Of a stretch of 40,224 nt of DNA, positions 33,166-40,224 are shown piece by piece. This DNA is from SM23-32 sp964434535. Its GTDB lineage: Bacteria; Planctomycetota; Brocadiia; SM23-32. The notes beneath the pieces were generated by a model. It did no database searches. It was not told the origin of the DNA and worked only from the letters and a program-made list of their open reading frames with translations. How positions within the stretch are numbered: the stretch's first letter is position 1; the number at the start of each line of letters is the position of its first letter. The position numbers and the translations under genes were made by a program. The stretch covers positions 1-40,224 of the forward strand of contig CAYSWA010000021.1 of assembly GCA_964434535.1 (NCBI GenBank), read 5' to 3'.

Positions 33166-34194
33166 TCAGCGGGCGCGCAGCCGCGCGATGCCGTCCTTCA
33201 GGGCGTCGAAGGACGGCTTGGGTCGGCCCTCGACGTCCACGACGCCCCAGGCCGTCTCGGCCGGGCAGTCGGGCTCACCGCACTGCCAGCAGGTCTCGGT
33301 GTCGCGCCAGCGGAAGTAGAAGATGCCGAGCAGGGCGTCCCTCTGCTCGCAGAAGGCATCGAAGGCGCGCCGGATGAACTCGGCCTGCCCCTCCGGCGTG
33401 TGCCCGGGGCCCCAGGTGAAGCGCCACTTCTTCAGCTCGCAGACCGGTCGGCCGGAGCGGCGTTCCTCCTCGGTGATCCCCTCGCCGGCCGAGGCGAAGC
33501 CCCATTCGTTGATGAGCACGGGCTTCTGCGTGATGGCGTGTATCTCGGCGATCTCGTCGGCCCAGTCTTCCGGCGCGCCCCGCTGCCACGTGCCGTAGTA
33601 GTGGTCGACGCCGCAGTAGTCGAGCGGGCCGTCCGCCTCGGCGAAGAGCCGCCCGTAGAGGTAGTAGGCGCGCTCGGTGCCGCCGGTGTTGGTGCCGAGC
33701 ACGAGCGACGGGTCCGTCTCTTTCAGCGCGCGGCCGGCGCGCAGGATCAGCTCGCCGACCTGGCGCAGGTCGAGCGGCCCGCGGAACTGACGCCAGTCCA
33801 GCTCGTTGCCGATCTGCCAGGCCGCCACCAGGCCCCGCAGGTCCTCGGCGAGCCAGCGGCACGTCTCCTCGTAGATGCGGTAGAACTCGTCGCTGCCCAG
33901 CGGGCGGCACCACGCGGGCAGGCGGTCGTGCCATTGCGACTTCAGGCGGCCGCTCTGATCGGGACGCATCAGCCCCGCCCCGAGGCCCGGCGTGACCCCG
34001 AGGACCTGGAAGCCGCCCTCGACCAGCTTCTCGATGCCGGCCCGGGCGCGGGGATAGCTATCGCTGACCTCGCCGCCGACCCGCTCGGTGAACGGGAAGG
34101 GCACGCCATGGCGCACCCATTCGATGCCCGCCTCGCGCAGCAACTGCGGCTCGTCGTTGGCCGAGGCGATCGTGCCGATCATCTGGTCCGTCAT
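33166..34194 (-). CDS. Clan GH-A TIM-barrel glycoside hydrolase
   Basis: 342-residue (beta/alpha)8-barrel glycosidase, retaining type. The clan GH-A acid/base is E131 in AAWQIGNELDW (strand 4) and the nucleophile is E230 in PVLINEWGFAS (strand 7). Other barrel features are VDHYYGTW before strand 7 and FYFRWRDTE near strand 8. A Cys-rich CWQCGEPDC follows at about 300, perhaps a metal site. No signal peptide. I cannot place it in a numbered family; GH5-, GH42- and GH53-like possibilities remain. ATG 34194 has a GGAAGGAAG site; it lies 45 bp downstream of the channel gene and may share its transcript. Confidence 0.8.
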   Translation of the reverse strand: MTDQMIGTIASANDEPQLLREAGIEWVRHGVPFPFTERVGGEVSDSYPRARAGIEKLVEGGFQVLGVTPGLGAGLMRPDQSGRLKSQWHDRLPAWCRPLGSDEFYRIYEETCRWLAEDLRGLVAAWQIGNELDWRQFRGPLDLRQVGELILRAGRALKETDPSLVLGTNTGGTERAYYLYGRLFAEADGPLDYCGVDHYYGTWQRGAPEDWADEIAEIHAITQKPVLINEWGFASAGEGITEEERRSGRPVCELKKWRFTWGPGHTPEGQAEFIRRAFDAFCEQRDALLGIFYFRWRDTETCWQCGEPDCPAETAWGVVDVEGRPKPSFDALKDGIARLRAR

Positions 34195-34239
34195 GACGTC
34201 TTCCTTCCCGAAAAGGGGGGCCTGGGCGGGGGCGCAGGC

Positions 34240-35427
34240 TCATTTAAAAATCGGCCCTCCGGCGCCGGGTCCGCCTGCCGGGGCGCTCGGGCCGGTGAAC
34301 ATGATGGCGAAGCGCGTGATGAGCGCACCGAGCAGCACGTAGCCGAGGAAGACCTGGACCATCAGCAGCGCGTGGCCCCCCGTCGAGTCCGGCTGCGCGT
34401 GCAGGTCGCCGAAGCCGAGCGTGGTCATCGTCACGACGGAGAAGTAGAGCGCGCGCAGCAGGAGCAGCCATTCGGGCACGGGGCGGCCGGCCGCCTCCGT
34501 CAGGCCCGCCACCAGCCCGGGCGGCGAAGCGACGGCGGCGCCCCAGTAGACCGCGGCAAACACGAACGCCAGCACGACGAAGGCCAGCAGGATGCGGGCC
34601 GTGGAATGGCCGTAGTCGGAGACCAGCCAGAACGCCCGGACGGGCAGGCTCGTGACCCACCTGCGCAGGGGGGCGACGGCGTACCACCGGCGCCAGGCCC
34701 TCTCCCGGACGTTGCGCTCCAGCATGGCGCGCAGGCCCGGCTCCACCCGGGCGGCGGCGAGGCCGACGGCCGTGAAATCCGTGCGCGCGTCGCACCGGCA
34801 GCCGTCGAGGAGCGTCCGGCCGTCGACGACGGCGCCCCGCGCCTTCACGTCCCGGATGTCGGCGAAGGAGAAGTCTGCGCCCTCCAGGTGGGCCTCGTCG
34901 AGTCTCGCGCCCTCCAGGTGGGCCTCGTCGAGTCTCGCGCCCTCCAGGTGGGCCTCGAAGAGGATCGCGCCCTCCAGGTGGGCGTGCCGGAGGATCGCGC
35001 CCTCCAAGTGGGCCTCCCAGAGGCTCGCGCCCTCCAGGTGGGCGTGCCGGAGGATCGCGCCCTCCAGGTGGGCCTCCCAGAGGTTCGCGCCCTCCAGGTG
35101 GCCGTGCCAGAGGCTCGCGCCCTCCAGGTGGGCGTCCTCGAGGTTCGCGCCCTCCAGGTGGGCGCCGATGAGGGACGCGCCCTTTAGGTCCGCGCCCTCC
35201 AGCTCGACGGGCGTTGCGGGGTTCGCCGCTCGCCATGCGTTCCACGCGGAGACGTCCCGGGCGTCCGCGCAGCGGCGCAGCATCTCCCACTGCTCCTGGT
35301 TGAAGGCTCGTGTGCGACCGCACGCCGGGCAGGCGACGGCGCCCGCGGGCATGGTGGTTCCACAGCCTCTACAGGGGCCTTCCGCGGTGCCGCAGGGTTC
35401 GTCGGGCCGTTCGTCGTCAGGGGGCAT
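34240..35427 (-). CDS. Zinc ribbon - pentapeptide repeat - potassium channel fusion
   Basis: 395-residue membrane protein in three parts. Residues 1-40 form a zinc ribbon (CRGC...CPAC). Residues about 75-190 are pentapeptide repeats of the A(D/N)LxxA class, mostly as decapeptides with the core HLEGA, expected to fold as a right-handed quadrilateral beta-helix. The C-terminal 130 residues are a two-helix ion channel: one helix (ILLAFVVLAFVFAAVYWGA), the pore loop with filter TTLGFGD, and a second helix (VQVFLGYVLLGALITRF). Pentapeptide-channel fusions are known in bacteria, but the gating signal is not. ATG 35427 has a GGAGGAG site and the promoter is at 35512-35539. The repeat DNA is listed separately. 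Confidence 0.88.
   Translation of the reverse strand: MPPDDERPDEPCGTAEGPCRGCGTTMPAGAVACPACGRTRAFNQEQWEMLRRCADARDVSAWNAWRAANPATPVELEGADLKGASLIGAHLEGANLEDAHLEGASLWHGHLEGANLWEAHLEGAILRHAHLEGASLWEAHLEGAILRHAHLEGAILFEAHLEGARLDEAHLEGARLDEAHLEGADFSFADIRDVKARGAVVDGRTLLDGCRCDARTDFTAVGLAAARVEPGLRAMLERNVRERAWRRWYAVAPLRRWVTSLPVRAFWLVSDYGHSTARILLAFVVLAFVFAAVYWGAAVASPPGLVAGLTEAAGRPVPEWLLLLRALYFSVVTMTTLGFGDLHAQPDSTGGHALLMVQVFLGYVLLGALITRFAIMFTGPSAPAGGPGAGGPIFK
34861..35190. repeat. Eleven 30-bp coding tandem repeats
   Basis: Units of exactly 30 bp share the core GCGCCCTCCAGGTG and encode two pentapeptides each. The units at 34891 and 34921 are identical. The 60-bp blocks 34981-35040 and 35041-35100 differ at only 2 positions, so the array has grown recently by 30- and 60-bp duplications. 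Confidence 0.9.
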
Positions 35428-35511
35428 GGAGTTCTCCTCCGGAGGGCGGGGGCGAGGGGCTCCGCCGTCAGCGGCAGTTGCGGGCCGTTGAGCATCTTCC
35501 GCACCTCGGCC

Positions 35512-35539
35512 ATCCTACCGGCCAGAGGGGCCACGTCAA
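35512..35539 (-). promoter_or_regulatory. Promoter for the channel fusion gene
   Basis: Minus strand: TTGACG (35539-35534), 16-bp spacer, TAGGAT (35517-35512). Confidence 0.55.
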
Positions 35540-35547
35540 GCAAACCG

Positions 35548-35577
35548 TTGACATCCCGTCGATTCTGCCGCCAAGAT
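35548..35577 (+). promoter_or_regulatory. Possible promoter for the 35614 gene
   Basis: A perfect TTGACA at 35548-35553 with a weak CAAGAT at 35572-35577 (18-bp spacer). The -10 box is poor, so confidence is low. It is divergent from the promoter at 35512-35539. Confidence 0.35.
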
Positions 35578-35613
35578 GATGTTTGGACCACGAAACGGGC
35601 GGGGGTAGACGCC

Positions 35614-36846
35614 ATGCGGATCGAGCTGGACGCCGTCTGTCGCGCGGCGATCGCCGAGGGGGCGACCGAAGGGGCCGTGGAGGAGACGGTGCGCCTGATC
35701 TGCGCGCGGCTCTACGGTGGGCAGGCCCAGACGGCGACGCGCGCGGTCATGCGCGTCATCGAGCTGGAGGCGGAGCGGGCGGGCGGTTCGCGCCTGGCGG
35801 CCCTGCGCTCCCTGTCCGAGGGGCAGGGCTCACTGGAGATCTCCACGCGCGGGTATGGCTCCCCGGGGGAGATGTCCCCGGAGATGCGGGAGCGCTTCCG
35901 GGAGATGATCGCTTCCGGCAAGCCGCAGGTCGAGCGGCGCGTGGTGCACCGCTGGGACGCCGCGGACGGGCCGCCGCCTCCGGAGGTGCTGGCCGCGGCG
36001 CGGGAGGCGTTGGGCGAGGACGTGGCGATTGCGGGCACGCCGTCGCTGAGGCGCCGCCGGCTGAAGCGGGCGCTCCTTGTGCTGGCGGTAACGCTGGTGG
36101 TGGCCCTGGCGCCGGCCGTGCTCGTGTTGATCCAGACCATCCACGATCATGGCGCGGGGGCGCGGCAGAGGGCGCTGGAGGAGCTGGAGCAGGGGGTCGC
36201 GCGCTCGCCCGAGGACCTGGCGCTCGGCCTCCGTCTGGCGCAGGCATACGCGGGCAAGCTGGCGATGGTCGGGTCGCTGGACGGCCTGCGGCGCTGGACC
36301 GAGGCGCAGGGCCTCGAGCCGTTGGAGACCGAGCGGTTCCGCGAGCGCATCGCCAAGATGGAGCAATGGACCGGCTACAGCGCGTCGCCCGCGGAGGTCG
36401 TGGAGACGGCCCGCAAGGGCGAGCAGATCGCCCGCCGGCTCATCGAGCAGGGCGGGACGACCCCGCTGGAGCGGGCGACGCTGCGGTTGCTGCTGGGCCA
36501 CTTCCTCCTGGCGCAGGACCGCATCGACGAGGCGCTCGAGGCCGCCGACCGCGCGGCCGAGCCGCTCCCCGACGACCCCCGCCCCCATCTGCTCCGCGCG
36601 GCCGTCTGCGAACGGACCGGCCATTACGCCCGAGGCATCGAGGAGAACGAGGCGGCGCTGGCGAAGCTCGACCCCTGGGTGGAGCGCCATCCGCAGAGCG
36701 TCCTCTACCTGATTCCGGGCCTTGCCCCGGGAGCGGAAGAGTCCGCCCGCCGCCCGGACCCGGCGCGGCTCGCGCGGGACCTGCGGGCGCGCATCGAGGT
36801 TCATAACGTGCTCCTGCAGACGCTGGAGAGCGCGGGCGCGCGCTGA
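35614..36846 (+). CDS. Single-pass membrane protein with TPR-like domain
   Basis: I do not recognise this 410-residue protein. Residues 1-150 are soluble and helical, followed by basic RRRRLKR and one transmembrane helix (about 153-173, ALLVLAVTLVVALAPAVLVLI). The C-terminal 230 residues are helix pairs resembling tetratricopeptide repeats (ALEAADRAAEPLPDDPRPHL, ERTGHYARGIEENEAALAKL). The N-terminus would be cytoplasmic and the TPR part periplasmic. Such a layout is common for assembly or signalling partners, but no function can be named. ATG 35614 follows GCGGGGGTAGAC. Confidence 0.75.
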   Translation: MRIELDAVCRAAIAEGATEGAVEETVRLICARLYGGQAQTATRAVMRVIELEAERAGGSRLAALRSLSEGQGSLEISTRGYGSPGEMSPEMRERFREMIASGKPQVERRVVHRWDAADGPPPPEVLAAAREALGEDVAIAGTPSLRRRRLKRALLVLAVTLVVALAPAVLVLIQTIHDHGAGARQRALEELEQGVARSPEDLALGLRLAQAYAGKLAMVGSLDGLRRWTEAQGLEPLETERFRERIAKMEQWTGYSASPAEVVETARKGEQIARRLIEQGGTTPLERATLRLLLGHFLLAQDRIDEALEAADRAAEPLPDDPRPHLLRAAVCERTGHYARGIEENEAALAKLDPWVERHPQSVLYLIPGLAPGAEESARRPDPARLARDLRARIEVHNVLLQTLESAGAR

Positions 36847-36850
36847 GGGC

Positions 36851-36879
36851 TTGACGGAGGGGCAGCCGCCGCGTAACCT
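36851..36879 (+). promoter_or_regulatory. Possible promoter for the 36941 gene
   Basis: TTGACG at 36851-36856, 17-bp spacer, TAACCT at 36874-36879, with a weak -10 box. Confidence 0.4.
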
Positions 36880-36940
36880 GTCTTGTGCGCGGTGTGGAGG
36901 GCGCAGCGCCGGGGCTCGGGTTCCTGAAGGAGATTCGATC

Positions 36941-37417
36941 ATGCGTGGCTTGAAGAGCTGTCTCTGGGTTGCGGGGCTGCTGTTTCCGCTCAGCGCCATC
37001 GGGCTGATCCTTCCCTGGTCGGCCATCGAGGGGCTGGCGGCGCTGTTCGGCGTCGCGCCCCTGCCCGAGGGGCCGCTGGTCCACTACGCCGTGCGCGCCA
37101 TGTTGGCCACCTACGCGGCCGTCGGGGTCTACTTCTGGCTGCTGGCGCGCGACCCGCTGCGCTACGGCGTGCTGGTGCCCTTCAGCGGGCTGGCCGGCAT
37201 GCTCGTGGGGGTGACCTGCGGCGTGACCGGCGCCGTGCTCGGCCTGCCCACCATCTGGTACCTGGCCGACTTCCTCGGCTGCACAATCATCGGCGTGCTG
37301 ATCCTGATCTTCTGGTGGAGTGCCCGCCCCGCCGAGGGCCCTGCCCCGGCGCCGGCCGAGGTGGCGCAGGAGGAGCCGGAGGACGAAGAGGACCTGGAGC
37401 CCCCTGACGTGTTTTGA
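36941..37417 (+). CDS. Four-helix membrane protein of unknown function
   Basis: 158-residue inner-membrane protein with four hydrophobic segments (about residues 5-27, 45-67, 74-98 and 103-127) and an acidic C-terminal tail of about 30 residues (APAPAEVAQEEPEDEEDLEP). I see no motif that names a function. ATG 36941 has a good AAGGAG site 8 bp upstream. Its stop codon lies within the -35 box of the next gene's promoter (TTGACA, 37414-37419). Confidence 0.75.
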   Translation: MRGLKSCLWVAGLLFPLSAIGLILPWSAIEGLAALFGVAPLPEGPLVHYAVRAMLATYAAVGVYFWLLARDPLRYGVLVPFSGLAGMLVGVTCGVTGAVLGLPTIWYLADFLGCTIIGVLILIFWWSARPAEGPAPAPAEVAQEEPEDEEDLEPPDVF

Positions 37418-37442
37418 CAGGGGTCCGGTACTGTCGTAAGCT
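37414..37442 (+). promoter_or_regulatory. Promoter for the DUF5060/DUF4038 gene
   Basis: Perfect TTGACA at 37414-37419, 17-bp spacer, TAAGCT at 37437-37442. It overlaps the end of the preceding gene. Confidence 0.55.
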
Positions 37443-37474
37443 GGCGCGCTCCCATCCTTGATCCGGAGGCAGGC

Positions 37475-38926
37475 ATGGCCGAGCCGCAGCAGTCCGTCGA
37501 GCAGTGGGGAGTCTTCGAGCTGGCCCTTCAGGCCGGGGCCTCGGGCAACCCGTTCACCGACGTTGAGTTCGGCGCCCGCTTCAGCCGCGGGCACCGCAGC
37601 GTCCGCGTCGCCGGCTTCTACGACGGCGAGGGCACCTTCCGCGTCCGCTTCATGCCCGACGCGCAGGGCACGTGGCGCTACGAGACCTTCGGCAGCCTGG
37701 ACGCGCTGGACGGCGTGGGCGGCGACTTCGAGTGCGCCCCGCCTTCGGAGGGCAACCACGGGCCGGTCCGCGTGGACGGCCGCCACCACTTCCGCTACGC
37801 CGACGGCAGGCGCTACTACCAGGTCGGCACTACCTGCTATGCATGGTGCCACCAGGGGGACGAGCTGGAGGAGCAGACGCTCGCCACCCTCGCCGAAGCG
37901 CCGTTCAACAAGCTGCGGATGTGCGTCTTGCCCAAGTGGTACGCCTTCAACCGGATCGAACCTGTGCAATACCCCTTCGACGGCACGCCGCCGTCGGACT
38001 GGGACTTCACGCGCTTCAACCCCGCCTTCTGGCGCCACTTCGAGGCGCGCGTGGGCCAACTGCGCGACCTGGGGATCGAGGCCGACCTGATCCTCTTCCA
38101 CCCCTACGACGAGGGCCATTGGGGCTTCGACCGGATGCCCGCCGAGGCCGACGAGCGCTACCTGCGCTACATCGTCGCCCGGCTCGCCGCCTACCGCAAC
38201 GTCTGGTGGTCCTTCGCCAACGAGTGGGACTTCATGCGCACGAAGCGCGACGCCGACTGGGACCGCTTCTTCCGCATCGTGACCGAAGCGGATCCCTGCG
38301 GCCACCTGCGCGGCATCCACAACGGCACCCGCTGGTACGATCACACAAAGCCCTGGGTCACCCACCTGAGCGTGCAGGGCGGCACCGACGACGTGGCGCG
38401 CTGGCGCGAACGCTACGGCAAGCCCGTCGTCGTGGACGAATGCTGCTACGAAGGCGACATCGAACTCGAGTGGGGCAACATCACGGCCCGGGAGCTGGTG
38501 CGGCGCTTCTGGGTGGCGCTGATCGGCGGCGGATACTGCGGCCACGGCGAGACCTACCTGCACCCCGAAGACGTCCTCTGGTGGAGCAAGGGCGGCGTGC
38601 TGCGCGGCGAGAGCCCCGCCCGCATCGCCTTCATGCGCCGCATCCTGGAGGATGGGCCCGACGCCGGGTTCGGAGCCGTCCCGTGGGCGCCGTCGTGGAA
38701 CTTCCGCGGGGCCGGCAAGGACGGCGACGCCTACGTGATCCTCTACTTCGGCTTCCGCCAGCCCCGCCGTTACTTCGTCGACCTGCCCGAGGGCAGCGAG
38801 TACCACATCGACGTGATCGACACCTGGGAGATGACCGTCGAGCCGCTCGAAGGCACCTTCGCCGGGCGCACGGAAGTGCCGCTGCCCGGCAAGCCCGACA
38901 TGGCCGTGCGGCTGCGCAGGGCGTGA
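37475..38926 (+). CDS. DUF5060 / DUF4038 glycoside hydrolase
   Basis: 483-residue glycosidase. Residues 1-95 form a DUF5060 beta-sandwich (starting WGVFELALQAGASGNPF). They are followed by a DUF4038 (beta/alpha)8 barrel from RYADGRRYYQVGTTCYAW, with likely acid/base E250 in WWSFANEWDF and nucleophile E322 in VVVDECCYEGD. A DUF5605-like beta domain ends the protein (YVILYFGFRQPRRYFVDLP). Relatives include apiosidase-like GH140 enzymes and other plant-glycan hydrolases; the substrate is not known. No signal peptide is visible, so it is probably intracellular. ATG 37475 has a GGAGG site. Confidence 0.87.
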   Translation: MAEPQQSVEQWGVFELALQAGASGNPFTDVEFGARFSRGHRSVRVAGFYDGEGTFRVRFMPDAQGTWRYETFGSLDALDGVGGDFECAPPSEGNHGPVRVDGRHHFRYADGRRYYQVGTTCYAWCHQGDELEEQTLATLAEAPFNKLRMCVLPKWYAFNRIEPVQYPFDGTPPSDWDFTRFNPAFWRHFEARVGQLRDLGIEADLILFHPYDEGHWGFDRMPAEADERYLRYIVARLAAYRNVWWSFANEWDFMRTKRDADWDRFFRIVTEADPCGHLRGIHNGTRWYDHTKPWVTHLSVQGGTDDVARWRERYGKPVVVDECCYEGDIELEWGNITARELVRRFWVALIGGGYCGHGETYLHPEDVLWWSKGGVLRGESPARIAFMRRILEDGPDAGFGAVPWAPSWNFRGAGKDGDAYVILYFGFRQPRRYFVDLPEGSEYHIDVIDTWEMTVEPLEGTFAGRTEVPLPGKPDMAVRLRRA

Positions 38927-38988
38927 CCTGCCGGCCCCCCGATTGGGGCCAGGCGCAAGGGGATGTTCCGTACACCGTGAGCAGAGCG

Positions 38989-39888
38989 ATGAGGAGCCGG
39001 CCAATCCGCGCCGTGGCGAAGCTGATACCCCGGTGCCTTCGCGACTCGCTGGCAACGCTGTTCCCGCGCCTGTTCCTCCCTGCTTGGGTGCGTGACTCCT
39101 GGCGCCGGCCGGACAGGGCCGACTGGCCGCCGGCCGAAGGCGCCGCCGAGCCGGGGCTGGCGAGATACGAGTACTCGCTCTTCTCCCAGAACGGCGAGGA
39201 CGGGGTGCTACGGCATCTGTTGTCCGAGCTTGGCTTCCGCTCGCGCGCGTTCCTTGAGTTCGGCTTCGGGGTGACCGAGAGCAACGCGTTACGGCTCGCG
39301 CTCAAAGAGGACTTCGCCGGCGTTTTCATCGACGGCTCCGAGCACGCCGTGAGGGCCCTCAACAGCGCTGCCGGGCTCTTCGGCCTGGAGGGCGTGCGGG
39401 CCATCCGCCAATGGCTCACGCTGGAGAACCTTGCCGAGACGATCCGAGAAGGGGGCCTGCCCCCCGAGATCGACCTGCTCTCCATTGACGTTGACGGCAA
39501 TGACTACTGGTTTTGGCGCGAGATCGAGCGCCCGAGCGCGCGCCTGGTGGTGATCGAGTACAACGCGAGCCTCGGGCCGGAGCTCTCGCTGACCGTCCCC
39601 TACGATCCCGCCTTCGAGCGGCACGCGAAGCACGAGAGTGGCTTCTACCACGGCGCATCCCTGGCGGCCCTCTACCGGTTGGGACGCGAGAAGGGCTACG
39701 CGCTGGTGGGGTGCGAGTCCCGGGGCGTGAACGCCTTCTTCGTGCGGGAAGACTGCCTGACGGCGGGCGTGCAGGAGCTCTCTCCCCGAGATGCCTACTG
39801 CCCCGACAAGGGCAGGCTGGAAGCCGGCTTCTCCGCCGAAGGACAGTTGCGCATGATCGAGGACATGCCGTACGTCGCCGTCGAGTAG
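38989..39888 (+). CDS. FkbM-like methyltransferase-fold protein
   Basis: 299-residue protein. After a basic N-terminal stretch it shows YSLFSQNGEDGVLRHLL, then a Rossmann motif I, AFLEFGFGVTESNALRLAL, strand 2 VFIDGSE and the acidic strand 4 IDLLSIDVDGNDYWFW, followed by ARLVVIEYNASLG. This is the pattern of FkbM-type SAM methyltransferases, several of which modify polysaccharides; a sugar-modifying role is a guess. GTG 38977 in frame (with AAGGGG further upstream) is an alternative start. It follows the glycosidase after 62 bp. Confidence 0.75.
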   Translation: MRSRPIRAVAKLIPRCLRDSLATLFPRLFLPAWVRDSWRRPDRADWPPAEGAAEPGLARYEYSLFSQNGEDGVLRHLLSELGFRSRAFLEFGFGVTESNALRLALKEDFAGVFIDGSEHAVRALNSAAGLFGLEGVRAIRQWLTLENLAETIREGGLPPEIDLLSIDVDGNDYWFWREIERPSARLVVIEYNASLGPELSLTVPYDPAFERHAKHESGFYHGASLAALYRLGREKGYALVGCESRGVNAFFVREDCLTAGVQELSPRDAYCPDKGRLEAGFSAEGQLRMIEDMPYVAVE

Positions 39889-40224
39889 CAAAGGGCGCGA
39901 GTACCGCATGGACGTGCAGGACGTCCTCGTGCTGCACCAGGGCATCTGCCGTGCCGAAGGCGGCGCAAGGCGCGGGTGCGGACCTGGAGATCGGTGCCGC
40001 GGCCAGCGGAAGATACCACGTGCACGTAGAGGGACTCGGCGCCTCGACGGGTAAGACTATCTGTTCCCCCCGCACGGTCGGTGCTGCCGCTTGACGTATC
40101 CTCGAAAAGGCGCCATACCCCGGTAACTGGTGCAGTGTCTGGCGCGCGACAGAGCCGTAGCCATGAAGGGGACGAAGCCGACCGGCTGGCTCTGGAGTTA
40201 CCACGTTGGTGCGGAGTGGTGTAT
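39889..40224. other. Terminal 336 bp without a convincing complete gene
   Basis: Several frames are open only because of base composition. A short frame from ATG 39909 (MDVQDVLVLHQGI) runs about 50 codons with no recognised similarity. A possible promoter (TTGACG at 40091-40096, CATACC at 40114-40119) precedes ATG 40163, which opens a frame (MKGTKPTGWLWS) running off the window. Neither is strong enough to call a gene. Confidence 0.4.

Noticed and set aside
39416..40204. Minus-strand frame at the right end
   Set aside because: Arg/Pro/Ser-rich translation antisense to the FkbM-like gene, with no motif.

Overview
The window is GC-rich, gene-dense bacterial chromosome with about 32 protein genes, short gaps and many 4-base stop/start overlaps. 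I found no rRNA, tRNA, CRISPR array, transposase or phage gene. The host looks like a diderm: it has a WaaG-like lipopolysaccharide-core glycosyltransferase and a lipoprotein-like cupin. It also has several carbohydrate-active enzymes (GH116-type, DUF5060/DUF4038-type, clan GH-A), and its S-adenosylhomocysteinase is the short form known from Thermotoga and archaea. This mix fits uncultured deep-branching diderms such as Planctomycetota or Armatimonadota, but the phylum cannot be fixed from the sequence alone. Most transcription units start at readable sigma-70 type promoters (TTGnnn, 16-18 bp, TATAAT-like).

Layout. 1-2150: repeat-rich leader, then a convergent restriction-modification pair (HNH nuclease, D12 adenine methylase) bracketed by two near-identical promoter segments. 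2151-5980: leuS-galK. 5985-10775: glycosyltransferase, cupin protein, GH116-type glycosidase, YggT. 10778-13756 (minus): pncB, a nicotinamidase-like hydrolase and moxR, overlapping. 14171-15472: an unrecognised protein with two HTH-like repeats. 15698-18268 (minus): metK and ahcY, each with its own promoter. 18467-21163: a large HEAT/zinc-ribbon/TPR/SEC-C protein.

21408-27967: a DNA-repair operon resembling Bacillus mrfB-mrfA (yprB-yprA), with the helicase gene duplicated. Between the two helicase copies sits a small gene for a four-helix-bundle (23S-intervening-sequence type) protein, flanked by inverted arrays of four 7-bp repeats. 27975-31596 (minus): a tightly coupled operon of a ketol-acid-reductoisomerase-like protein with altered active-site residues, a LarA-family racemase, a Thr-nucleophile asparaginase, a 69-residue remnant of an acetylpolyamine amidohydrolase, and a zinc-ribbon membrane protein. 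31731-39888: methyltransferase, thioredoxin-like protein, two glycosidases, a pentapeptide-repeat potassium-channel fusion with a 30-bp DNA tandem repeat, two membrane proteins and an FkbM-like protein. The last 336 bases hold no convincing complete gene.

The strongest candidates for something undescribed are the heptad-bounded four-helix-bundle cassette inside the repair operon (25154-25627), the KARI-like/LarA operon, and the related heptad arrays elsewhere in the window.
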